Assembly: GCA_002427045.1 (NCBI GenBank) | Contig: DIPO01000072.1 | Coordinates: forward strand, 1 to 6,699 | Source of the DNA: Firmicutes bacterium UBA5486 | GTDB lineage: Bacteria > Bacillota > UBA4882 > UBA10575 | Length of the DNA stretch: 6,699 nucleotides | Reading direction: 5' to 3' | In this document: positions 1 through 5,477 of the stretch, one piece after another | Layout: each line of letters starts with the position of its first letter | Numbering within the stretch: the first letter of the stretch is position 1 | Notes under the pieces: generated by a model | What the model was told of the DNA's origin: nothing | Databases searched by the model: none | The model's input: the letters and a program-made list of their open reading frames with translations, nothing else | Program-made: the position numbers and the translations under genes

Positions 1-712
1 AGTCTATAAGCATGATTGAAATCCTTAATTTTAAAGCAGTACAGCCACTCTCTTTTGATTAAGGCATGAAATGATTCTATGCAAGCGTTCTGCCATGGAC
101 TGGCCTTTTGAGAATAGCTAGGCATAATATTGTTTAAAGCCTCAATATAGGTTCCACAAACATACTGGGAGCCCCGATCAGAATGAAGCACTAAAGGTTG
201 GATGGTACGCCTCAATTTCTTAGCCTCCAGGCTATAATTCTTCGTGAGAATAGATCCATGATACTTGTTAAATAGACAAACCCCTTTCCTGTATGACTAT
301 AGGTGATATCTGAACACCAAATGGCGTTGGGCTTTTCGGGATTGAACTGCTCGTTAAGCAGGTTTTTAAGGCGATTATTGAAGTCTGGAGCGATAGTAGT
401 TTTAACATAGGGCTTAACATAATGGGCTTTGATTTTCATTTCATTCATGTAGTTGCCAACAGTTTTTTCGGCAACCTTGATTCCTCCCTTCTTGAGCTCT
501 TTTGTGATTTTGGGAGCGCCGTAAATTTGCTTCGATTTTAGATAAACATCTAGGATTAATGCCTTAAGTTCATCTTTACGTGATGGTTTTTTTGTTTTAT
601 TGAATTCCCTTTCCTTGAAGCTGTAGTAGCCGCTTCGAGAGACGCCTAGAATTCGCAGCACCCCGCTGACATTAAGGCGGCGCAGCCCTTCTCTCTTTAA
701 TTTCTTTTCCAA
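1..712 (-). pseudogene. IS3-family transposase OrfB (DDE integrase), internally deleted and frameshifted, partial at the window edge
   Basis: This is the catalytic half of an IS3 transposase. The first segment (712 to 212) has the HTH_21-like region (GVSRSGYYSF, residues 23-32) and the start of the rve/DDE core with the first catalytic Asp (IWCSDITYS, D135). It then reads MDLFSRRIIAW and hits a stop at 212-214. The rest of the core continues in another frame at about 1-230: HSDRGSQY with the second Asp at codon 179-177, and ACIESFHALIKREW with the Glu at codon 77-75. Related transposases have roughly 30 residues between the RRIIAW-type motif and HSDRG; here only 41 bases separate them. About 49 bases (16 codons plus one base) therefore seem deleted. 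The 712 start is a TTG, but OrfB was probably made by -1 frameshifting from OrfA. Translation past position 1 is not visible. Confidence 0.88.
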
Positions 713-741
713 TATCGCCGTTTGTGAGAAGATCTCCTTAG

Positions 742-1023
742 TCAGTCGCCCAGAATGCTGATTGCTTTTTTTAAGATTTCAAGAGCATCTTTCGTATCTC
801 GAAGTTCTTTTCTAAGACGGGCATTTTCTTTGGCTTCATTGGATTCATTGTTTCCAGAGCCTCGGTGGACTTCGCCACGCTCTTTCGTTTTTTTTACCCA
901 GCCATGTAGAATATTGGTGCTAATCCCCAGATTACGGGCACAAGCATTGATGCTTAAATCAGAATGATTATGGACATAAGATAGGGCATCTTTCTTAAAC
1001 TGTTCTGTAAATTGTCGGGCCAT
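742..1023 (-). CDS. IS3-family transposase OrfA (helix-turn-helix, DNA binding)
   Basis: OrfA binds the IS ends and supplies the N-terminal half of the OrfAB fusion transposase. The protein begins MARQFTEQFKKDAL, followed by the usual HTH (residues about 24-46, SINACARNLGISTNILHGWVKK) and a C-terminal leucine-zipper-like helix (ENARLRKELRDTKDALEILKK), ending ILGD. Its 93 residues are normal for the family. I start it at the ATG at 1023-1021 because the ribosome site AAGGAGG (1039-1033) lies about nine bases upstream. The longer frame's ATG at 1032 overlaps that ribosome site and is unlikely. It appears intact, so the free protein could still be made and could act as an inhibitor of related elements. 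Confidence 0.93.
   Translation of the reverse strand: MARQFTEQFKKDALSYVHNHSDLSINACARNLGISTNILHGWVKKTKERGEVHRGSGNNESNEAKENARLRKELRDTKDALEILKKAISILGD
766..772 (-). promoter_or_regulatory. probable -1 programmed frameshift site for OrfAB
   Basis: The minus strand reads TTA AAA AAA GC near the end of orfA, a run of seven A residues of the A_AAA_AAA type used by IS3-family elements. A -1 slip here enters the orfB frame, which is open from this point through SNQHSGRLTKEIF into the orfB product with no stop. OrfB lies in the -1 frame relative to OrfA, as expected. I did not find a convincing downstream stimulatory stem-loop by eye. Confidence 0.65.
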
Positions 1024-1052
1024 TCTTTTCATCCTCCTTAAATATAAATTAT

Positions 1053-1074
1053 CGTATCTGGGAGGATCTGTCCA
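1053..1074 (-). repeat. IS terminal inverted repeat (orfA side)
   Basis: On the minus strand the region upstream of orfA begins TGGACAGATCCTCCCAGATA at 1074, starting with the TG dinucleotide typical of IS3-family ends. It lies about 50 bases before the orfA start, the usual place for the terminal repeat. The matching repeat is outside the window, so the exact boundary and length are estimates. Confidence 0.6.
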
Positions 1075-1091
1075 TGTTTATCTTATACTAT

Positions 1092-1400
1092 TTATATACT
1101 ACCACGGTTAACTTCCTCAAATTCATAAAGCATTTCTTCATGTGTCATATCTGTTTTTATGTATTTTAAAAACAATAGTTCGTAAAACGCAAAGGGTATT
1201 ACCCCTTCTACAAGAAAATATAATTCCTTTTTACCACTTTTATATAGGTGAACAACAATATCAGTATCCAAAGTAAATTGAAGACTTATCGCCTTTCCCC
1301 ACCACTGTCATTCATGAACCTTTGTAAGTACCGTAGTACCGTAGTAGCGTTCATAAGTTAGTGGCGTTGCCACATCCCAAACCACTACCTTAAAAAACTT
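1092..1400 (-). pseudogene. decayed hypothetical reading frame next to the IS
   Basis: On the minus strand a single frame reads 30 codons from 1400, meets an in-frame TGA at 1310-1308, then continues 71 codons to a TAA at 1094-1092. The first part contains VWDVATPLTYERYYG; the second contains QWWGKAISLQF, LYKSGKKELYFLVEG and KTDMTHEEMLYEFEEV. The second part has an amino-acid make-up typical of a real folded protein, and no ATG lies at its head, so it looks like the C-terminal remnant of a longer gene. I do not recognise the family. The IS end lies only about 18 bases beyond its stop codon. It could be a chance open frame; the one-stop explanation is inference. Confidence 0.35.
1327..1346. 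repeat. short tandem repeat, unit AGTACCGT x 2.5
   Basis: The 8-base unit AGTACCGT occurs twice head to tail at 1327-1342, followed by a partial copy AGTA. It lies inside the decayed minus-strand frame, and 8 bases is not a multiple of three, so a duplication here would change the frame. It is short enough to be replication slippage without function. Confidence 0.5.
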
Positions 1401-1706
1401 TCACAAGCCATGGAACCTGAAAAGCCGGCCAGGCAATGGAATGGTATGATGACCATATAAAGTAAAAAAGAAAGTTATCGAAGTCGTCGATCATCTGAAA
1501 AGATAATCAATCGCCTTGTTACGCTTATGAAAAGATATGACAACCACCCGTTTTCAATATCACTGTCAATAAGGTTAAATTTAGTATAAATATTAACTAA
1601 CTCCTCGATACCATCAAAATTAAACACAATGAGCTGGGGACAAAATACATATAACACCTCATGTTCGAATCCTTAAAGTGCGCAATTTAATAAAAGATAA
1701 AGGACT

Positions 1707-1725
1707 TTAGATATTATATGTCTAA
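1707..1725. promoter_or_regulatory. inverted repeat upstream of the operon, possible operator
   Basis: TTAGATATTATATGTCTAA has 8-base arms around a 3-base centre, with seven of eight positions pairing. It lies 64 bases before the first operon start codon and ends one base before a TTTACA hexamer that could be a -35 element. Size and position suit a dimeric transcription factor. In such AT-rich DNA some palindromes arise by chance, and no regulator gene is in the window. Confidence 0.35.
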
Positions 1726-1726
1726 T

Positions 1727-1755
1727 TTTACAATAGCAACTTAATTTTCAATATT
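1727..1755 (+). promoter_or_regulatory. candidate promoter for the six-gene operon
   Basis: TTTACA at 1727-1732 matches five of six bases of a vegetative -35 box. Seventeen bases later AATATT (1750-1755) matches four of six of a -10 box. The start codon follows 33 bases downstream with a strong ribosome site, GGGAGGG, at 1777-1783. The -10 match is weak and neighbouring alternatives exist in this AT-rich stretch, so only the general location is reasonably supported. Confidence 0.3.
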
Positions 1756-1788
1756 ACATATTTAGAAAGTTGTTTTGGGAGGGATTAA

Positions 1789-2124
1789 ATGTCTAAAGGA
1801 AAACTTTTAACAGGAATTTTATTAGGTTGTTTAGCAGCAGGTGTTACAGCTCTTTTTTGGGATGATATACGTAAATGGCTAAATACAACTGTTCTTGATT
1901 GGGTAGAAAAATCTTTCGGGTATCAGGCTAGAAAAAAAGTCCATAAAGTAATCGTAAGAATTGACAAAGTAGGCACAATTGCTAGAAGGCAGGCACAAGT
2001 TTTTATCGGTAAGATACTGAATAGAGAAGAGGTTTATGTAGACCAAATAAGCGTTTGTGAACTAGACGCTAAAACCCGAAGAAAATTAAATCAAGGAACC
2101 CTCATTCAGGAATTTAAATTTTAA
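1789..2124 (+). CDS. small membrane-anchored protein A, paralogue of protein B (first operon gene)
   Basis: A 111-residue protein of unrecognised family. Residues 6-24 form one hydrophobic segment (LLTGILLGCLAAGVTALFW) behind a short lysine-containing N-terminus. A helix rich in Trp, Arg and Lys follows (IRKWLNTTVLDWVEKSFGY), then a basic stretch and an acidic/polar tail. There is no cleavage motif, so it is probably a single-pass anchor. By charge the basic body should stay in the cytoplasm, but topology is inference. Residues 24-59 align without gaps to residues 19-54 of the protein encoded at 3326-3682, with 15 of 36 identities by hand count, including W24, IR 27-28, WL 30-31, E40, FGY 43-45 and D59. 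The ATG is supported by GGGAGGG six bases upstream. The AAA+ gene follows after 23 bases, suggesting that this protein recruits the ATPase to the membrane. Confidence 0.85.
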   Translation: MSKGKLLTGILLGCLAAGVTALFWDDIRKWLNTTVLDWVEKSFGYQARKKVHKVIVRIDKVGTIARRQAQVFIGKILNREEVYVDQISVCELDAKTRRKLNQGTLIQEFKF

Positions 2125-2147
2125 ATTAATGAAATAGGTGATAGATC

Positions 2148-3329
2148 GTGTCTCTTTTCAAAAAAAATAGTAAACCTAGGGATAAGGAAAATAAACGGAA
2201 TATAAAAAACAAACGGGACACACCTCAAGAAATCGAAAAAGTATCCCGAATCATTAATCGAACGAACTACTCACTTAGACTCAACGGGATATCCGAAGGA
2301 ATTGTTAATGATTCTAAAGTGCTATTAGATGAGGAAATAATCACCCCCTATATTTTAAGCCCTTTGACGGAACTTGTAGAAAGATGTCCTGAGACCAAAT
2401 ATGTTCCAAAAATCAAAGAAATAATTGTAAATCTTCAAGGGCAAAGTTCCTTGAATAGTCATACTTCAAAAAACTTGTCTTCTGAAACTGAAAAAGAAAA
2501 ACTTGATACCAAAAATGTATTTGAAGTAAGAGAACCTCTTTGGAATTTAGATGAGGTTTATTTACCTTCTTCCACAAAAGAACAAATTCATTCCGCATTA
2601 AACATAATTAAACATTACGATACGTTAGTAAATGAGTGGGGTTTATCAAAAACATTAAAAAAAGGCAAAGGTGCTGTCCTAAATTTCTACGGACCACCGG
2701 GAACTGGAAAAAGTATTACCGCTGAAGCTATTGCTAAATACCTTAGCAAAAAAATATTACTTGTTAACTACGCTGACCTGGAATCGAAATACGTGGGGGA
2801 CACTCCAAAAAACATAAAAAAAGCTTTTAACCAAGCAGTAGTAGAAAATGCGGTATTAGTATTTGACGAAGCCGACTCCTTCCTAGGAAAAAGATTAACC
2901 AACCTGACCCAAGCAGCCGATTATGGAGTTAATGTTACCCGAAGCACAATGTTCATGGAGATAGAACAATTTCCGGGTGTTTTAATTTTTACCACGAATC
3001 TTATCCAAAATTATGACCAAGCATTTATGAGAAGAATTTTAGCCAACGTTTTTTTTGATTTTCCAGATATTGTGGGAAGAAAGAAGATTTGGCAAATTCA
3101 TTTGCCAGATAACTTTCCTTTGGACAAAAATGTAAGCATTGATCTTCTTTCTTCTCAATATGAAGATTTGACCGGTGCAGATATTAAAGATGCCATAGTT
3201 ACTTCCGCATGCATGGCATTACATGACAACCAAAAATTTGTAACTTTAGAGTACCTTGATAAAGCAATTAATCAGATTAAAAGTAGGTACCATTATCAAA
3301 AAGAAACGATCGAGGTGGGGAGCAAATGA
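2148..3329 (+). CDS. AAA+ ATPase of the classical AAA clade (protein-remodelling type)
   Basis: A 393-residue ATPase, probably a ring-forming motor that threads or remodels proteins using ATP. Residues 1-30 are very basic (likely disordered), about 30-100 are helical, and the AAA domain runs from about 135 to 380. Visible motifs are Walker A GPPGTGKS (182-189), an aromatic pore loop in ESKYVGDTP (K214-Y215-V216-G217, as in classical AAA proteins), Walker B VLVFDEAD (236-243, catalytic E241), sensor 1 FTTN (N284), arginine fingers in AFMRRI (R295, R296) and GADI (343-346) at the sensor-2 helix. All key residues are present, so it should be active. There is no fused protease and no transmembrane segment. 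The start is GTG, with AGGTG seven bases upstream (2136-2140). It overlaps the next gene by four bases (ATGA), implying translational coupling. DNA-helicase, ClpX-like or transposition ATPase roles fit the motifs less well. Confidence 0.93.
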   Translation: MSLFKKNSKPRDKENKRNIKNKRDTPQEIEKVSRIINRTNYSLRLNGISEGIVNDSKVLLDEEIITPYILSPLTELVERCPETKYVPKIKEIIVNLQGQSSLNSHTSKNLSSETEKEKLDTKNVFEVREPLWNLDEVYLPSSTKEQIHSALNIIKHYDTLVNEWGLSKTLKKGKGAVLNFYGPPGTGKSITAEAIAKYLSKKILLVNYADLESKYVGDTPKNIKKAFNQAVVENAVLVFDEADSFLGKRLTNLTQAADYGVNVTRSTMFMEIEQFPGVLIFTTNLIQNYDQAFMRRILANVFFDFPDIVGRKKIWQIHLPDNFPLDKNVSIDLLSSQYEDLTGADIKDAIVTSACMALHDNQKFVTLEYLDKAINQIKSRYHYQKETIEVGSK

Positions 3330-3682
3330 TCATTCAAGCCATCATAATCGGTACGTTATTTTTTAGTGTTTTAGGTCTTTGGAATAGAATAAGAGATTGG
3401 TTATTGAACAATGTCGCTAATTATTTAGAACATAAATTTGGGTACTCATTTGCAAAAGGATGGAAAAAAAGTATTGTTACCGTTGATCGCATTATTCATA
3501 ATGGTAAACATGTGGTACGCAAAGTGGCCGATTTAATATGTAATTCGGAAAAATCAACCCAAAATATTCGTATGGTTAAGGTTGTCAAATATGACTCGGA
3601 GTCCGACTATACCTTAGAAGAATTAGAAGAAATGGATAAAAAAGGCAAGCTGTGTCAGGAGTACGCTATGGAGGTATCATAA
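3326..3682 (+). CDS. small membrane-anchored protein B, paralogue of protein A
   Basis: A 118-residue protein of unrecognised family with a hydrophobic N-terminal segment (residues 2-19, IIQAIIIGTLFFSVLGLW). An amphipathic Trp/Arg region and the same FGY motif (38-40) as protein A follow, then a basic middle and an acidic tail with LEELEEMDKKGK. Similarity to protein A runs through the first half and seems to recur near the C-terminus, where both end in a (I/L)-x-QE-(F/Y) pattern. The start ATG overlaps the ATPase stop codon, and GAGGTGGGG (3312-3320) gives a strong ribosome site. Two divergent copies on either side of one ATPase suggest a hetero-oligomeric membrane anchor or two alternative adaptors. 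The direct partnership is inferred from order and coupling only. Confidence 0.85.
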   Translation: MIIQAIIIGTLFFSVLGLWNRIRDWLLNNVANYLEHKFGYSFAKGWKKSIVTVDRIIHNGKHVVRKVADLICNSEKSTQNIRMVKVVKYDSESDYTLEELEEMDKKGKLCQEYAMEVS

Positions 3683-3683
3683 T

Positions 3684-4364
3684 ATGAAAGATGCTCAATA
3701 TAATAAAGGAATTACTTCCAAAGCTATTCAAAAAGTAATTAAAACTTATTATACCAGTCTTCAAAAAGTCTCTGAGATTGTTAATGATATAGAAAGTGAA
3801 TACGATTTTTATTCTAGTGGCATGGTTGAAGATAAAATTTCACAATTAGTTCATAAGCAAAATAATATTGAAAACCAGTTAGGATTTTATATGGAAAAGC
3901 AGAAATTAGGGAATTTAACTAAAAACGAAAATATTGAGATCAAAGAATTGGAAGATGAACTAAATACAATAATCGAGAATATTGTATTTTACAAGTCGCA
4001 CAAAGAAGAGGAAATTGATACAAGTATAGAATTCCTAAAGAAGATTAGTTATTCTGGACCCTTATCTGACTGTCTTGCAGGTTTAAAGTGTTATTTTAAA
4101 AATGATATTTCTAGCACCAAAGAATATTTACGTAAGTACTTTTCAGAAAATCCACAGGCCTTTCATTTTCCTGCAATTAAGATATATGCCCGAATCTGCC
4201 ATAATGAAGCAAATTGGCATCAGGCCAAACGATTCGCTATGAAAGGTATTTATCTCAAACCGGAAGATTTAGAATTTCACCAAATTATGTTTGATGCACA
4301 TTGCGCTTTGAATGAGGAACAAGGAAAACAAATTGAAGCACAAATCATTTCGATTTTAAATTAA
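3684..4364 (+). CDS. helical protein with coiled-coil and TPR-like repeats, probable adaptor
   Basis: A 226-residue, soluble, mostly helical protein; I do not recognise a named family. Residues about 1-120 are heptad-like and charged, with probable coiled coils around 48-75 and 82-115 (KELEDELNTIIENIV). Residues about 127-157 (CLAGLKCYFKNDISSTKEYL) and 162-197 (AIKIYARICHNEANWHQAKRF, ending LKPED) read as two degenerate TPR helical pairs, with the small/aromatic spacing and terminal proline-acid turn seen in TPRs. No catalytic motif or signal peptide is visible. It starts one base after the stop of protein B, with GGAGGT (3670-3675) as ribosome site, so it is surely in the same operon. TPR proteins commonly bind peptides or assemble complexes, so an adaptor role for the ATPase or the M48-like protein is the simplest reading; this is inference. 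Confidence 0.8.
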   Translation: MKDAQYNKGITSKAIQKVIKTYYTSLQKVSEIVNDIESEYDFYSSGMVEDKISQLVHKQNNIENQLGFYMEKQKLGNLTKNENIEIKELEDELNTIIENIVFYKSHKEEEIDTSIEFLKKISYSGPLSDCLAGLKCYFKNDISSTKEYLRKYFSENPQAFHFPAIKIYARICHNEANWHQAKRFAMKGIYLKPEDLEFHQIMFDAHCALNEEQGKQIEAQIISILN

Positions 4365-4380
4365 AGGGGGGCGAACTGTA

Positions 4381-4581
4381 TTGATGTTTTTAAATCCGTT
4401 CTACAACCAAAACAACAAGACTATTAAATCCAGATTAAAAAGAAGTCAGACTTTCGTTTCAGTTAATGGGTATTTAAGAAGAAATCCCTCTGGTACTATT
4501 TCATATGTCAGATCACATATTCGTACATCCCCCGATGGAATTTTAGAAAATAATCTTTCTTATCGTAGGCCATTTAGATGA
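4381..4581 (+). CDS. small basic protein with a GYxR/HIRTxPDG motif
   Basis: A 66-residue, very basic protein (Arg/Lys throughout, few acidic residues). The C-terminal half (residues 28-62) reads VNGYLRRNPSGTISYVRSHI followed by RTSPDGILENNLSYRRP. From memory it resembles a short Gly-Tyr-x-Arg, Thr-Tyr/Tyr-Val, His-x-Arg-Thr, Pro-Asp-Gly, Asn-Asn pattern seen in small bacterial and phage proteins of unknown function; I cannot check this here. There is no membrane segment or cysteine pair. The ribosome site AAAGGGGG (4363-4370) is about 10 bases from the TTG at 4381 and 13 from the ATG at 4384. Either could be the start; the products differ by one residue. It lies 16 bases after the TPR-like gene. 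Possible roles are nucleic-acid or membrane-surface binding, or acting as a small regulator or substrate of the machine. Confidence 0.7.
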   Translation: MMFLNPFYNQNNKTIKSRLKRSQTFVSVNGYLRRNPSGTISYVRSHIRTSPDGILENNLSYRRPFR

Positions 4582-4613
4582 AGACAATTTAAAAAAATAG
4601 TTTATGCATTAGG

Positions 4614-5432
4614 ATGTGTGTGGTTTTGAATGAAAGATATATTAAAATTGAAGATTATCAACATCCGTTGGAGGAACGAACATTCAATGCTCTTCAAAAA
4701 AATTTTTTTGCTGTTGAAACGGTTATTGAATATTATTCAAATATTGTTGTACCTCAACGGCGGGTTGATCTCCTAGGGAAAACAATAAAAGTAAACAGAA
4801 CGCAATTTGGTAAAATCTATCTAATGTTAAAGGAAATCTGCGTTCTCTTGAATGTTCCGTTACCTGATGTCTTTATTTACGAAGATTTTTACTATGGAGC
4901 TAGAATTGGGGGACTTGATGAACCTTGGATTGAAATATCAGCTAAAACCGTCTCTGACTTTAAAGATGAGGAATTAACTTTTCTTTTGGCGACTCAAGTT
5001 GCAAGAATTCATGCAGGACATTTAAAAACATTGGCTTTGATTGAACAATATAGAAATATAGAACATAGTTCACTTGGGACCATATTAGGTAGTTTTACTT
5101 TAGGGATCTCGAATATTATCTCTGAAGGTTTTTTACTTGCAACCAATAAATGGATGAGAGTTTCAACTTACTCTATGGATGCTTGCGGTTTTTTAATTGT
5201 AAAGAATATCAGGCCAATAGTAAATGAATTTATCAAGGAAGTTCTAAATAGTAAGCAACTGTTGGAACACGTAAACGTCAAAGATTTTATAAAGCAATCA
5301 ATGCTCATAGATAATTATCATGATACTTTTAGCTCTTATAAAAAATTGCAACAAGAAGTTCCTTTTACATCATATCGAATAAAGGAATTGCTACGTTATA
5401 TTTCATCCGATAGAGCCAAAAAATATTTTTAA
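4614..5432 (+). CDS. M48 metallopeptidase-like protein with zinc ligands apparently lost (pseudopeptidase)
   Basis: A protein of 272 residues or fewer that follows the M48 peptidase (HtpX/BepA/Oma1-like) core: a helix and PLPDVFIYED (82-91), a YGARIGG strand (94-100), EPWIEIS (103-109), then DEELTFLLATQVARIHAGH (118-136). In active M48 enzymes the equivalent of TQVAR (127-131) is HExxH, and the downstream ExxAD motif supplies the third zinc ligand. Here the site reads TYSMDACG (185-192), keeping the Asp and Gly but with Thr in place of Glu. Both His, the catalytic Glu and the ligand Glu thus appear substituted while the scaffold remains, so a binding rather than cutting role is likely. The segment 152-176 is moderately hydrophobic and may touch the membrane. 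The start is uncertain: AGGA (4611-4614) overlaps the ATG at 4614 but is well placed for GTG at 4620, or more loosely TTG at 4626. It ends the operon, 32 bases after the small basic gene. Confidence 0.75.
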   Translation: MCVVLNERYIKIEDYQHPLEERTFNALQKNFFAVETVIEYYSNIVVPQRRVDLLGKTIKVNRTQFGKIYLMLKEICVLLNVPLPDVFIYEDFYYGARIGGLDEPWIEISAKTVSDFKDEELTFLLATQVARIHAGHLKTLALIEQYRNIEHSSLGTILGSFTLGISNIISEGFLLATNKWMRVSTYSMDACGFLIVKNIRPIVNEFIKEVLNSKQLLEHVNVKDFIKQSMLIDNYHDTFSSYKKLQQEVPFTSYRIKELLRYISSDRAKKYF

Positions 5433-5477
5433 AGTGCAAGCTAATAATTAACTGACTATTACTTCTATACTCCTAAT

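Larger units (their letters stand above)
1..1074 (-). mobile_element. IS3-family insertion sequence, partial (runs off the left edge)
   Basis: The element has the IS3-family layout: a short helix-turn-helix orfA followed, in the -1 frame, by a DDE transposase orfB, both on the minus strand. A terminal sequence beginning TGGACAGATCC (minus-strand reading) lies just upstream of orfA. The other end, the orfB C-terminus and any target-site duplication are outside the window. This copy is probably dead because orfB carries an internal deletion and frameshift. Family assignment is firm; the specific IS name was not determined. Confidence 0.9.
1075..1788. other. gene-free stretch with decayed coding remnants and the operon control region
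   Basis: No intact gene is supported here. The left part (1092-1400) holds a degraded minus-strand frame, listed separately. A 60-codon minus-strand open frame at 1475-1657 starts with GTG, has no convincing ribosome site and matches nothing I recognise; it may be another remnant or chance. A tandem 8-mer occurs at 1327-1346 and a small hairpin-capable sequence GTGGCGTTGCCAC at 1361-1373. The last 90 bases are very AT-rich and probably contain the promoter of the downstream operon. Confidence 0.6.

Noticed and set aside
755..967. Plus-strand open frame opposite IS orfA.
   Set aside because: It is the antisense shadow of a well-supported transposase gene and has no ribosome site.
1361..1373. 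GTGGCGTTGCCAC hairpin considered as a terminator or structured RNA.
   Set aside because: A 5-base stem with no T tract or covarying context; too small to claim function.
1475..1657. 60-codon minus-strand open frame (GTG start) upstream of the operon.
   Set aside because: No good ribosome site, no recognisable motif and no partner; mentioned in the gene-free entry but not called as a gene.
1663..1672. GTTCGAATCC, resembling the T-loop and 3' end of a tRNA (possible att site).
   Set aside because: The flanking bases do not pair as a T-stem and no acceptor, anticodon or D arm can be built; probably coincidence.
2413..2598. Minus-strand open frame inside the ATPase gene.
   Set aside because: Antisense shadow of a gene with full AAA motifs.
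5420..5470. AAAAATATTTTT palindrome at the end of the M48-like gene and a weak TAATA/TATTA pair just after it, considered as a terminator.
   Set aside because: No GC-containing stem followed by a T run; both are expected in AT-rich sequence.
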